Below, one piece after another: positions 28,212 through 36,494 of a stretch of DNA of 64,000 bases. The stretch is from Bifidobacterium tissieri. Lineage in GTDB: Bacteria; Actinomycetota; Actinomycetes; Actinomycetales; Bifidobacteriaceae. The translations under genes and the position numbers were made by a program. How positions within the stretch are numbered: the first letter of the stretch is position 1; each line of letters starts with the position of its first letter. The stretch covers positions 43,119 through 107,118 of the forward strand of contig NZ_MWWV01000007.1 of assembly GCF_002259645.1 (NCBI RefSeq), in the 5' to 3' direction. The notes below the pieces were generated by a model. That model ran no database searches and was not told the origin of the DNA. It saw nothing but the letters and a program-made list of their open reading frames with translations.

Positions 28212-30215
28212 ATGAGCGCGACAACAGTGAAGGTAACGTCGCCTTTCTGGGTGCGGTACCGCGACAATGTGGCCAACGAGGTCATCCCCTACCAGTGGTC
28301 GGTCATCAACGACGAACGTGAGATCGACATCCCCGAGGATCCGTCCGGCGTCAACAACCAAGACATCGACAACCATTACAGCCGCGCCGTGCGCAACCTG
28401 CGCATCGCCGCCGGCGACGAGGAAGGCCCCTTCAAGGGATTCGTCTTTCAGGATTCCGACGTGTACAAGTGGCTCGAAGAGGCCGCCTACGCGCTCGCCT
28501 ACACCGACGACGCCGACCTGCGCGAACTGTGCGACAAGCTCGTCGATCTGATCGCCCGTGCACAGCGCGAGGACGGTTATCTCGACACCCCATACATCAT
28601 CAAGTCCGGCGCGTTCGAGACGCGTGAACGTTTCACGCAGATCCAGCAGTCGCACGAGATGTATGTGATGGGCCACTACATCGAGGCCGCCGTGGCCTAC
28701 TACGAGGTGACCGGTAACGAGCAGGCGCTCAACGTGGCCAAGAAGATGGCCGATTGTCTGGATGAGAACTTCGGTCCGGAGGATGGCAAGGTCCACGGTG
28801 CCGACGGTCATCCGGAGATCGAGCTGGCCCTCGCCCGCCTGTACGAGGTCACCGGCGAGCAGCGCTACCTCGACCTGTCCAAGTTCTTCATCGACGTGCG
28901 CGGTCGTGATCCCGAGTTCTACGACAAGCAGAACGCGAAGATCGGCAACGGCTCCACCGACATCTTCCCGCAGATGCGCGGCTGGACCCACGAATACACC
29001 CAGTCCGCCCGACCCATCCGTCAGCAGCAGACTGCCGAGGGGCATGCCGTGCGTGTGGTGTATATGCTCACCGCCGTGGCCCACGTGGCGCGTCTGACCC
29101 AGGACGCCGAGCTCGTTGAAACCGCTCAGCGTCTGTGGGAGGACATCGTTCGCCGTCGCATGTACATCACCGGCGGCATCGGCTCCACGCACGATGGCGA
29201 GGCATTCACCTACGACTACGATCTACCGAACGAGACCATGTACGGCGAGTCCTGCGCTTCCGTGGGTCTCAGCTTCGTGGCCCGTCAGATGCTGGACATC
29301 GCACCGCGCGGCGAATATGCCGACGTACTGGAGAAGGAGATCTTCAACGGCGGCATCTCCGGCATCGCACTGGACGGCAAGCACTTCTACTACGTGAACC
29401 CGCTCGAGGCCGATCCGCAGGCCAGCGCGCACAACCCCGATCAGGCACACGTGCTCATGCACCGCGCCGAATGGTTCGGATGCGCCTGCTGCCCGGCGAA
29501 CATCGCCCGCTTCATCGCGTCGATCGATCGGTACCTGTACAACGTACGCGAATCCGACCGCACGATCATCGCCCACCAGTTCATCGCCAACGAGGCTAAG
29601 TTCTTCGATGGCGTGGAGGTGAAGCAGGAGTCCAACTTCCCGTGGGACGGCAACGTGAAGTTCACGGTGACCGTGCCGGAAGGCGCCGACGCCGTACGCT
29701 TCCTGGTTCGCATCCCGTCGTGGTCCGCAGGCCAGTACACGCTGACGGTGAATGGGCGCAATGCCGCCGACCTGCCGGTCGTCAACGGATTCGTGACCAT
29801 CGATGCACCGGCTGGCGACACTGTGATCGCGCTGGGTCTCGACATGCGAGTGAAGTTCATGCGTTCCAAGAACGCCGTGCGTCAGGACGCCGGCAAGGTG
29901 GCCGTGATGCGCGGACCGGTCGTGTATTGCGCCGAAGAGGCGGATAACGAAGGACCGCTGTGGAACTACCGACTATCGGCAGCCGCCGTGTCCGGAGCCA
30001 GCGCCGAATACCATTCGGACGAGCTCGACGGCGTGACCGTGCTGACCGTTCCCGCTGCCAAGCGTGTGGACGACCCCGCGGACGCTCCGCTGTATGCCGA
30101 TGTCGCCGACGGTCTGGCCGCTCCTCGCCCGGCCACGCTGAAGCTCATTCCGTACTACGCCTGGGCCAATCGTGAGATCGGCCAGATGCAGGTGTGGTTC
30201 GACTCCGATTTCTAG
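28212..30215 (+). CDS. hypBA1: Intracellular beta-L-arabinofuranosidase (GH127, HypBA1 type)
   Basis: 667 residues without signal peptide. The (alpha/alpha)6 barrel of GH127 is recognisable, and the zinc/catalytic cysteine site is complete: E346 and C348 in YGESCASVG and C426-C427 in FGCACCPANIARF, equivalent to Glu338, Cys340, Cys417 and Cys418 of B. longum HypBA1. It would release L-arabinose from beta-1,2-linked arabino-oligosaccharides such as those of plant hydroxyproline-rich glycoproteins. The divergent LacI gene is its likely regulator. A truncated sugar symporter follows, perhaps the remnant of its uptake partner. Confidence 0.94.
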   Translation: MSATTVKVTSPFWVRYRDNVANEVIPYQWSVINDEREIDIPEDPSGVNNQDIDNHYSRAVRNLRIAAGDEEGPFKGFVFQDSDVYKWLEEAAYALAYTDDADLRELCDKLVDLIARAQREDGYLDTPYIIKSGAFETRERFTQIQQSHEMYVMGHYIEAAVAYYEVTGNEQALNVAKKMADCLDENFGPEDGKVHGADGHPEIELALARLYEVTGEQRYLDLSKFFIDVRGRDPEFYDKQNAKIGNGSTDIFPQMRGWTHEYTQSARPIRQQQTAEGHAVRVVYMLTAVAHVARLTQDAELVETAQRLWEDIVRRRMYITGGIGSTHDGEAFTYDYDLPNETMYGESCASVGLSFVARQMLDIAPRGEYADVLEKEIFNGGISGIALDGKHFYYVNPLEADPQASAHNPDQAHVLMHRAEWFGCACCPANIARFIASIDRYLYNVRESDRTIIAHQFIANEAKFFDGVEVKQESNFPWDGNVKFTVTVPEGADAVRFLVRIPSWSAGQYTLTVNGRNAADLPVVNGFVTIDAPAGDTVIALGLDMRVKFMRSKNAVRQDAGKVAVMRGPVVYCAEEADNEGPLWNYRLSAAAVSGASAEYHSDELDGVTVLTVPAAKRVDDPADAPLYADVADGLAAPRPATLKLIPYYAWANREIGQMQVWFDSDF

Positions 30216-30270
30216 GATCGCCGGATCGGTTACGATGAGACATCGCGACGTCGCGCATGAGCTCATCCAA

Positions 30271-30286
30271 TGTTTCACGTGAAACA
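30271..30286. other. parS: parS chromosome-partition site
   Basis: TGTTTCACGTGAAACA is identical to the widely conserved bacterial parS consensus bound by ParB, and the palindrome extends one base on each side. It is intergenic, between the GH127 gene and the truncated symporter. A second near-perfect copy lies 1.2 kb away at 31508. Confidence 0.9.
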
Positions 30287-30382
30287 TGCTGTTGCTTGTG
30301 TATTTCACGATCTGGTTCGTAACCGATCCGCAATCACCATTACTGCTGTTATGTCAACTCATTCAACGAAGAAGGAAACATC

Positions 30383-30613
30383 ATGAGTGCCGTAACCAAG
30401 GACGCTTCCGCGGTGAAGCTGTCGCTCAAGGAGAAGATCGCCTACTCCTGCACTGATATGGCAGGCAATCTGCTCTACGTGACGATCTCGTCATACATCA
30501 TGTACTTCTACACCGACGTGTTCCACATTCCGCCGGCAGGCGCGCTCGGCGCGGGTACGATTCTGCTCGTCGCCCGCTTCGCCGCCGCCGTCTCCGCTGA
30601 GACCGAGGCCTGA
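30383..30613 (+). pseudogene. Truncated GPH-type (MelB-like) sugar symporter, N-terminal remnant
   Basis: 76 codons. Residues 14-66 (LKEKIAYSCTDMAGNLLYVTISSYIMYFYTDVF and on to ILLVARF) are the N-terminus of a glycoside-pentoside-hexuronide:cation symporter, which normally has about 450-500 residues and 12 membrane helices. After LLVARF the sequence departs from the family and stops at 30613, and no later part of the transporter was found in the 270 bases before sdaA. The start has a good ribosome site (GAAGGAAAC). It is probably a deletion remnant of the transporter once paired with the GH127 gene. Confidence 0.8.
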
Positions 30614-30674
30614 TTCCGGTCGTCTGGTCCTGGTCTCCGGTCCTGGGCCAGACTGACTGACCATCGTGAATATC

Positions 30675-30721
30675 GTCGGATTCGTTGAGTGCCATGAGGC
30701 CAGGTGCCCGACGAATCCGAC
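30675..30721. repeat. Perfect 11-bp inverted repeat after the symporter remnant
   Basis: GTCGGATTCGT (30675-30685) and ACGAATCCGAC (30711-30721) are perfectly complementary with 25 bases between. It may be a scar or end of the event that truncated the symporter, or a hairpin in the 3' region. Confidence 0.5.
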
Positions 30722-30813
30722 CGCTGAAAAACCGAAATCAAGGATCGGTGCCAGCCGGTCCAGTAAGGAGCCGCCTGTACGAGACTACACCATATGATCG
30801 TTGTTTCACCTTT

Positions 30814-30841
30814 GGCACCCCGCGTACGCACGCGGGGTGCC
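30814..30841. terminator. Terminator between the symporter remnant and sdaA
   Basis: GGCACCCCGCG (30814-30824) pairs perfectly with CGCGGGGTGCC (30831-30841) around a 6-base loop; TTGTTG follows on the plus strand. It lies between converging genes and could serve both. Confidence 0.7.
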
Positions 30842-30889
30842 TTGTTGCGTTTGGGTGGTGTTCGGATGGTGTGCGACGGGCGGCGTGCG

Positions 30890-32335
30890 TCAGCATTCGG
30901 TGACGTTGACGGCGAGGCCGCCCTCGGAAGTCTCCTTGTATTTGCTCATCATGTCGCGACCGGTCTCCTTCATGGTGCGTATGGCCGAGTCGAGCGAGAC
31001 GATGTGCGATCCGTCTCCGAGCAGTGCCATACGCGCCGCGTTGATGGCTGTGTTCGCCGCCATGGCGTTGCGCTCGATGCAGGGGATCTGCACCAGTCCG
31101 CCGATCGGGTCGCAGGTGAGTCCAAGATTGTGTTCGATGCCGATCTCCGCCGCGTTCTCGATCTGATGCGGTGTGCCGCCGAGTGCGGCGCACAGTCCCG
31201 CCGCCGCCATGGAACAGGCCGATCCGACCTCGCCCTGACAGCCGACCTCCGCGCCGGAGATCGATGCGTTGCGTTTGAACAGATAGCCGATCGCCGTGGC
31301 GGTGAGCAGAAAGTCATAGACTCCGTCCATGGTCGCACCGGCGGTGAGCCACCAGTAGTAGTGCAGTACCGCGGGAATAATGCCGGCCGATCCGTTCGTC
31401 GGCGCGGTGACGATCCGCCCGCCGCCGGCGTTCTCCTCGCTGACGGCAAGCGCGAACAGATCCACCCATTCGCTGTCGGATGCGTGCGCATGGAATGTTT
31501 CACGCGATGTTTCACGTGAAACGTTGTCGTGGAACATGTCGACGTCACCATTGCCGAGTCGTCGATACAGTGCGGGGGCGCGGCGTGGAACATTCAGACC
31601 GCCCGGCAGCGTTGCCTCGTCGCTGGTGCATCCGTTACGTACGCAGTCACGCATCGTCCGCCAAATCGTCGTCATCATCGCGCGGGTGTCGTCGGCCGGG
31701 CGGAATGCCCGCTCGTTGCGGCGCACCAGATCGGCGATCGTGCACTGTTCCCGGTCGCACATCTCCAGCATCTGCGCGGCCGACGCGAATGGGAATGGAA
31801 CGTCGTCGTCGGTTCCTCGGCCGTTGCCATGTCCGCTATCATCGGCGTCTCGCGATCGCAGCAGCTCGTCCTCGTAGGCGATGAATCCGCCGCCGATCGA
31901 ATAGATCACCGCCGAACCCACCGTATGATCGCGCTCGTCAAGCGCGTGAAACTCCATGCGGTTCGGGTGCAGTCGCGGCGTATGCCAGGTGTTGAATTCG
32001 ATATCGTCTCTTGTGAACGGCACGTCGTGCACGCCGGCAAGCGTCACCGTTCCTCGCCGGTCGCAGTCGTCAAGATCATGCAGCACATCGTCGGGGTTGA
32101 CGCTTTCCGGATGCTTGCCCTCAAGCCCGGCCAGCACCGCGCGATCGGTGCCGTGCCCCAACCCGGTCTGTGCCAGCGATCCCAGCAGCACCACGCGCAC
32201 ACGGGCCGTGGCGTCCAGCAATCCGCGATCGCGCAGTGACGTGACGAATGCGCACGCGGCGCGCATCGGACCCACGGTATGCGACGACGACGGCCCGATG
32301 CCAATCGAAAACATATCCGTCACGCTCAGCATCAT
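30890..32335 (-). CDS. sdaA: L-serine dehydratase (iron-sulfur type, single chain)
   Basis: 481 residues joining the beta (about 1-190) and alpha domains. The N-terminal SIGIGPSSSHTVGPMRAA and alpha-domain APTNGSAGIIPAVL blocks are diagnostic; cysteines for the oxygen-labile 4Fe-4S cluster are in GCQGEVGSACSM, LTCDPIGG and IPCIERN. It deaminates serine to pyruvate and ammonia. ATG 32335 or 32332 follow AAGGAG. The inter-domain segment NVSRETSRETFHAHA is encoded by a parS-like sequence and looks like an insertion in a linker. Confidence 0.95.
   Translation of the reverse strand: MMLSVTDMFSIGIGPSSSHTVGPMRAACAFVTSLRDRGLLDATARVRVVLLGSLAQTGLGHGTDRAVLAGLEGKHPESVNPDDVLHDLDDCDRRGTVTLAGVHDVPFTRDDIEFNTWHTPRLHPNRMEFHALDERDHTVGSAVIYSIGGGFIAYEDELLRSRDADDSGHGNGRGTDDDVPFPFASAAQMLEMCDREQCTIADLVRRNERAFRPADDTRAMMTTIWRTMRDCVRNGCTSDEATLPGGLNVPRRAPALYRRLGNGDVDMFHDNVSRETSRETFHAHASDSEWVDLFALAVSEENAGGGRIVTAPTNGSAGIIPAVLHYYWWLTAGATMDGVYDFLLTATAIGYLFKRNASISGAEVGCQGEVGSACSMAAAGLCAALGGTPHQIENAAEIGIEHNLGLTCDPIGGLVQIPCIERNAMAANTAINAARMALLGDGSHIVSLDSAIRTMKETGRDMMSKYKETSEGGLAVNVTEC
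31508..31523. other. parS: Second parS-like site, inside sdaA
   Basis: TGTTTCACGTGAAACG matches parS at 15 of 16 bases; another half-site TGTTTCACG begins 14 bases earlier at 31494. It is read in the protein as a VSRETSRET repeat in a linker region. Closely spaced parS copies are normal for ParB loading. Confidence 0.75.
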
Positions 32336-32641
32336 GACTCCTTGTTTCTGGTAACTGGAACGGTTGTGATGGTCGTTGTGATGGTCGACCACTATGGTCG
32401 GCCATTGCCAGCACCAGCATAAATGATCTCCGCGGCGCTGACCGTTACGTCCGTTTCGGTCACTGTGCTGCGGAATTGTCGTTGGTGTTGCCGGATTGCC
32501 CGTGGTTTGGGTGATAATGACGGGGAAGAACATCGTCGGACCCTGCGTGGCGGCCGCGGCATCGAGCCTCTGCCATCTGCCGCCGACGCCGCGGGGATAT
32601 GACGATCGATCATGATGGAGTCGGCCAGTCAGGAGGTACTG

Positions 32642-33742
32642 ATGTCGCGTAAGACGAAGGCGGTTGCGGGACGACGTGCAAATATCGCCAAGCATGGTAA
32701 AGGGTTGGGCGGATTCGGTTTCGGTGCGATGATTCGCAACGCGGTGATCACCGGAGGCGTGGCCGCCGGTCTGGGGGCGTGGGCGCTTGCCCCGCGTTCG
32801 CGCATCGAGGCACGTCGCTACCGCGTGCCGTCCGTGCCGTATGTGCACTACGCGCATCGCGGATTGCACGACGCAGGATCGGGCCTGTCCGTCGGCACGG
32901 TGAGCGAGCGCTGCGCATATGTGGATCTTGCTCGACGCAGTGCGCTGAAGGCCGGTTACGGCAGCGCCGATTTCGACGGTCCGATCGCGCCGGAGAACTC
33001 GCTCGCCTCGTTCGCCGCCGCGCGCGAGGCCGGATATGGCATCGAGCTTGATCTGCAGCTGACGCGCGACGGTCAGGTGGTGGTCGTGCATGATGCCGAT
33101 CTCAAGCGTGTCGCCGGCGATCCGCGTCGCATCAAGGATCTCACCTATGAGGAACTGACCCGCATTCCGCTGTTCCCCGATCCCGCCAAGCCGGGTGACG
33201 CCGTGGCCGCTACGCGCGCCGACGGCAAGTGGGATGAGAAGCCGGCCGGCTACTACCAGCATGTGCCGCTGTTCTCCGACGTGCTCGCCGTGGTCGGTGG
33301 CCGTGTGCCGATCATCGTGGAGTACAAGTTCAACGACTACGGCTGGGATGACTCCTGCGAGGAGCTCATGAAGAAGGGTTCCGAGCTGCTGGCCGCATAT
33401 GACGGCCCGTATGTGGTCGAGTCGTTCCATCCGAGCGCCGTGCGCTGGTATCGGGAGAACTGCCCCGAGGTGAACCGCGGTCAGCTGGCCGAAGAGGGCG
33501 ATCCAACCAAGAACTGGAAGGACTGGCTGTGTGGTCTGCTGGTGTTCAACTGGCTTGGCCGCCCGGATTTCGTCGCCTATGACTGGCATGGCGGCGACAG
33601 CGCTCAGGCTCGATTCGCCCGCAAGCTCGGTGCGACCATGGTGTCGTGGACGGTTCGCAGTTCCGTGGAGTTCCAGCGGTCCGCGCCCTACTTCGACCAC
33701 ATGATCTTCGAGGCGTTCGTGCCCGATTCCCCGGCCCGATAG
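32642..33742 (+). CDS. Membrane-anchored glycerophosphodiester phosphodiesterase
   Basis: 366 residues. One N-terminal membrane segment (about 33-53, AVITGGVAAGLGAWALAP) is followed by a GDPD domain: YAHRG catalytic histidine, APENSLASFAAA, ELDLQLTRDGQVVVVHD with metal ligands and second catalytic His, and IVEYKF. It would cleave glycerophosphodiesters (from lipids or teichoic acids) to glycerol-3-phosphate and alcohol, near the membrane. ATG 32642 follows AGGAGG; 32612 is an in-frame alternative without one. The preceding 306 bases hold no gene. Confidence 0.88.
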   Translation: MSRKTKAVAGRRANIAKHGKGLGGFGFGAMIRNAVITGGVAAGLGAWALAPRSRIEARRYRVPSVPYVHYAHRGLHDAGSGLSVGTVSERCAYVDLARRSALKAGYGSADFDGPIAPENSLASFAAAREAGYGIELDLQLTRDGQVVVVHDADLKRVAGDPRRIKDLTYEELTRIPLFPDPAKPGDAVAATRADGKWDEKPAGYYQHVPLFSDVLAVVGGRVPIIVEYKFNDYGWDDSCEELMKKGSELLAAYDGPYVVESFHPSAVRWYRENCPEVNRGQLAEEGDPTKNWKDWLCGLLVFNWLGRPDFVAYDWHGGDSAQARFARKLGATMVSWTVRSSVEFQRSAPYFDHMIFEAFVPDSPAR

Positions 33743-33750
33743 CCGTTGCC

Positions 33751-33802
33751 GCGCACTCTTCGCTGAACATTGCGAACGTTGCGAATGTCACGAAGAGTGC
33801 GC
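33751..33802. terminator. Bidirectional terminator between the phosphodiesterase gene and rlmH
   Basis: GCGCACTCTTCG (33751-33762) and CGAAGAGTGCGC (33791-33802) pair perfectly, and an inner AACATTGCG/CGAATGTC continues the stem. T-rich sequence follows on the plus strand. The two flanking genes converge here. Confidence 0.8.
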
Positions 33803-33831
33803 GTGATTCTTGTTCCTGCTATTTGTGATAG

Positions 33832-34311
33832 CTATTTGTGATACGGCTCGCCCGCGTTGATCTTGTAGGCGCGGTAGATCTGCTCGAGCAGGACCATGCG
33901 CATGAGCTGATGCGGGAACGTCATCTTGGAAAAGCTCAGATGATAGTCCGCACGCTTGAGGATCGCATCGTCCAGACCGATCGACCCGCCGATCACGAAC
34001 TGGATATGACTGGTGCCGTGCAGTCCGAGATCGTTGATCTGCTGCGCGAACTGCTCCGACGTCGACTGCTTGCCATTGATCGCCAGCGCGATCACATAGG
34101 CGTCGTCCCGGAGATGCTTGGCGATGCGCTCGCCCTCCTTGGCCTTGATCAGTCGCTCCACGCCATCGCTCGCATGCTCCGGCGTCTTCTCGTCGGCCAC
34201 TTCGACGATGTCGAGCTTGCAGTAGCGTCCAAGACGCTTGGCATATTCCGCGATGCCATCTCTCAGATATGGCTCCTTGATCTTGCCAACCCCAATAACC
34301 GTAATCCTCAT
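33832..34311 (-). CDS. rlmH: 23S rRNA (pseudouridine-1915-N3)-methyltransferase RlmH
   Basis: 159 residues, complete SPOUT-class enzyme: N-terminal [27 protein letters not shown], the SAM-binding knot with [15 protein letters not shown] and the C-terminal [26 protein letters not shown] with the invariant YHK end. It methylates the conserved pseudouridine in helix 69 of 23S rRNA. A 13-bp direct repeat covers its stop codon (33819-33842). Confidence 0.98.
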   Translation of the reverse strand: MRITVIGVGKIKEPYLRDGIAEYAKRLGRYCKLDIVEVADEKTPEHASDGVERLIKAKEGERIAKHLRDDAYVIALAINGKQSTSEQFAQQINDLGLHGTSHIQFVIGGSIGLDDAILKRADYHLSFSKMTFPHQLMRMVLLEQIYRAYKINAGEPYHK

Positions 34312-34371
34312 GCCCTACACTCTAGCCGCTCTGCTTTGTGCTTTTGGTTCTGTTGGCAGATATAGGTGTGG

Positions 34372-34497
34372 GTGGAGGGAGGGGCATGCATTTCCCGATA
34401 CACTCAAGGCCGTTCGGCCTCGCTCCGGGATTTGTTTGCATAGCATAACAAATCCCTCCGCTGCTTACGATCGGGAAACACATGCCCCTCCCTCCAC
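34372..34497 (+). ncRNA. Branched structured element, copy 1 (candidate structured RNA or palindromic unit)
   Basis: A 126-bp unit with three stems. P1: 34372-34399 with 34470-34497, 26 of 28 pairs with a symmetric CA/CA internal loop. P2: AGGCC-GTTC-GGCCT (within 34406-34420). P3: GGGATTTGTT (34427-34436) with AACAAATCCC (34447-34456), prolonged by TGC/GCA in the loop. Junction stretches ACACTCA, CGCTCC and CCGCTGCTTAC are shared with copy 2, while P1 and P3 sequences differ but pair. Intergenic, between rlmH and upp. Confidence 0.7.
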
Positions 34498-34561
34498 GGC
34501 GTCTCCCCTGAAAGCCTTGACACTTGGGAAAGTACCCGCCCATTAGGCCAGACACGAGTGA

Positions 34562-34679
34562 GGGGAGGCGTGTATGTTTCGCGATTGTAAGCAGCGCAGG
34601 GGTTTGCTAGGCTTGCCCAGCAAACCCCGGAGCGAGGCCAAACGGCCTTGAGTGTATCGCGAAACATACACGCCTCCCC
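34562..34679 (-). ncRNA. Branched structured element, copy 2 (inverted)
   Basis: Same three-stem plan read on the minus strand. P1: 34562-34585 with 34656-34679, 24 perfect pairs; P2: AGGCC-GTTT-GGCCT; P3: 34599-34608 with 34619-34628, extended by GGC/GCC in the loop. A 27-base junction-plus-P2 block (34629-34655) matches copy 1 with one change. The arms are unrelated in sequence to those of copy 1. Confidence 0.7.
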
Positions 34680-34713
34680 ATGCCAAAGCACCTACGAAAA
34701 GCGTGATTGCCGA

Positions 34714-35358
34714 TCAGTCGACGACGCCGTACAGGCGGTCGCCCGCATCTCCGAGGCCCGGCACGATGTACGCCTGCTCGTTGAGGTGATCGTCCACGGC
34801 GGCCACCACGACCTTGAAGTTGACGTCCGGGTTGACCTCCTGCTCAAGGCGCTTGAGTCCCTCGGGAGCCGCAAGCACGTCGATGCAGGTGATTTCGCGC
34901 GCGCCACGCTCGGCCAGGTAGTGGATCGCGGCCACCAGCGTGCCGCCGGTGGCGAGCATCGGGTCCACGAGGAACACGTGACGGCCGGTCAGATCGTCGG
35001 GCAGACGGTTGGCGTAGGTGATGATGTCAAGGGTCCGCTCGTCGCGCTTCATGCCGAGGAAGCCGACTTCGGCGGTGGGCAGCAGCTTCATCATGCCGTC
35101 GAGCATGCCGAGTCCGGCGCGCAGGATCGGCACGATCATCGGGCGGGGCGGGGCGATCTGCTTGCCGACCATCGGTGCGACCGGCGTCTCGATCGGCTTG
35201 TCTTCCAGCAGCAGGTCGCGCGTGGCCTCGTAGGCTTCGAGCATCACGATTTCGCTGATGAGCTCGCGGAAGGTGTTGGATGGGGTGTTCTTGTCGCGCA
35301 GAACGGTGAGCTTATGTTCCACCAGAGGGTGGGATACGACATGCAATTCCATACTCAT
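34714..35358 (-). CDS. upp: Uracil phosphoribosyltransferase
   Basis: 214 residues. The PRPP-binding DPMLATGGTLVAAI motif, ILRAGLGMLDGM and the C-terminal uracil site YIVPGLGDAGDRLYG are all present. It converts uracil and PRPP to UMP for pyrimidine salvage. ATG 35358 has GGA 5 bases upstream; TTG 35367 or ATG 35352 are possible starts. Confidence 0.97.
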   Translation of the reverse strand: MSMELHVVSHPLVEHKLTVLRDKNTPSNTFRELISEIVMLEAYEATRDLLLEDKPIETPVAPMVGKQIAPPRPMIVPILRAGLGMLDGMMKLLPTAEVGFLGMKRDERTLDIITYANRLPDDLTGRHVFLVDPMLATGGTLVAAIHYLAERGAREITCIDVLAAPEGLKRLEQEVNPDVNFKVVVAAVDDHLNEQAYIVPGLGDAGDRLYGVVD

Positions 35359-35499
35359 GGTTTCCAAGTCTAATCGGGCGTATGCCCCCGCAGCCTCTGT
35401 GCCGCGATCATCCGTTGGTGATTGTGCGCTCGTTTCGACTCGTCGTGTTTACTTCGGGGGAATGGGCCATTGCCGGGATGCCACTGCACCCCTACACGG

Positions 35500-35515
35500 T
35501 AGTGTGATCACACTA
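35500..35515. promoter_or_regulatory. Perfect palindrome TAGTGTGATCACACTA upstream of tadA
   Basis: A 16-bp perfect palindrome 38 bases before a small leader frame and 109 bases before tadA. The core AGTGTGA/TCACACT recurs in a palindrome after nagA (63327) and inside nagB (61173). It may be an operator. Confidence 0.45.
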
Positions 35516-35537
35516 AGAAAGATGGGCTGGAGGCTGT

Positions 35538-35627
35538 ATGGTTCAAGTGTCTGCAAGGGTGAACGGGAGTCTGGCGGACGAGCGTGCGGAGAGTGTGATG
35601 CGGGAAGTCGATAGAGTGTCCGTATGA
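35538..35627 (+). CDS. 29-residue leader peptide coupled to tadA
   Basis: An ATG at 35538, 4 bases after GGAGG, opens a 29-codon frame (MVQVSARVNGSLADERAESV and nine more residues) whose TGA overlaps the tadA ATG as ATGA. tadA itself has no ribosome site in the 15 bases before its start, so its translation probably depends on ribosomes finishing this frame. Peptide function unknown. Confidence 0.5.
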   Translation: MVQVSARVNGSLADERAESVMREVDRVSV

Positions 35628-36079
35628 GCGACGTGGATCTGCGAATGATGGATGAGGCCCTGTCCCTTGCACGACAGGCGGCCTCGCATGGCGATGTGCC
35701 CGTGGGAGCGGTGGTGGTCGACGCGAACGGTGTGATCATCGGTCGTGGCCGCAATCGTCGCGAGGAGGACGGCGATCCGCTCGCCCACGCCGAAGTGCAG
35801 GCCATGCGCGAGGCCGCCGAACGTTGCGGCCGTTGGAATCTGGAGGATTGCACACTCGTGGTTACGCTCGAACCGTGTCCGATGTGCGCGGGCGCATGCC
35901 TCACCGCGCATATCGGTCGTATCGTGTTCGGCGCCTGGGATGCGAAGCTCGGCGCATGCGGGTCGGTGTGGGACATTCCCCGCGATCCTCACGTGGGTTC
36001 AACCCCCGAGGTGGTGGGTGATGTGCGCGAACCCGAATGCCGTGCGCTGCTCACCGATTTCTTCACTCGGCGTCGATGA
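35624..36079 (+). CDS. tadA: tRNA-specific adenosine deaminase TadA
   Basis: 151 residues with the zinc deaminase motifs HAE (H55, E57) and PCPMC (C85, C88), and the C-terminal FFTRRR. It edits A34 to inosine in tRNA-Arg(ACG), an essential step. The start overlaps the leader frame stop by four bases. Its 30-residue LGACGSVWDI region matches tRNA rather than guanine or cytosine deaminases. Confidence 0.94.
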   Translation: MSDVDLRMMDEALSLARQAASHGDVPVGAVVVDANGVIIGRGRNRREEDGDPLAHAEVQAMREAAERCGRWNLEDCTLVVTLEPCPMCAGACLTAHIGRIVFGAWDAKLGACGSVWDIPRDPHVGSTPEVVGDVREPECRALLTDFFTRRR

Positions 36080-36273
36080 CATCCAACGCCCAATCGACGC
36101 GCCATTGCCCTTCGCTATACCTCGTCATGACCGCGTTACATGGGTAACGCCCGCGAAATCATGCGGCAATCGAAACCGTGTCCGTGTCGCCTAGCGTTAG
36201 CGTCACGATGATCGATTGATCATCGGCCGGAATCGGAAACACCGGTGCCGCGGAAATCGGAAGGAGGCGCACG

Positions 36274-36432
36274 ATGGAATTCGCCATGAGCAGGATCGAT
36301 ATTCTGCGATTCATCTCCGATGAGTTCTTCGGCGCGGGATCCTCGGATCATACCGTTCGCGTGACCGTCACCATGCCGTTGAACGGCAGCGGCGACGAGG
36401 ATTCATCAACGTCGATCGATCCCATTCATTAA
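36274..36432 (+). CDS. Small hypothetical protein (52 residues)
   Basis: ATG 36274 follows a strong AAGGAGG by 7 bases; the frame runs to TAA 36430-36432 and a stem-loop terminator follows 16 bases later, which together look like a real small gene. The protein starts MEFAMSRIDILRFISDEFF, then a short beta-like VRVTVTMPLNG and an acidic Ser-rich tail. No family recognised and no membrane segment. Confidence 0.6.
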   Translation: MEFAMSRIDILRFISDEFFGAGSSDHTVRVTVTMPLNGSGDEDSSTSIDPIH

Positions 36433-36447
36433 GTAATGCACAAAGCT

Positions 36448-36494
36448 TGCCGTCCTGTCAACGTTCGCTGCACGAGTTCGTTGGCGGGACGGCA
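36448..36494 (+). terminator. Stem-loop after the 52-residue gene
   Basis: TGCCGTCCTGTCAACG (36448-36463) pairs with CGTTGGCGGGACGGCA (36479-36494) with wobble; TCGTTATTT follows. The rest of the gap to 36800 contains one more small hairpin (GGAACCAC-GTAT-GTGG near 36640) and no supported gene. Confidence 0.65.
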
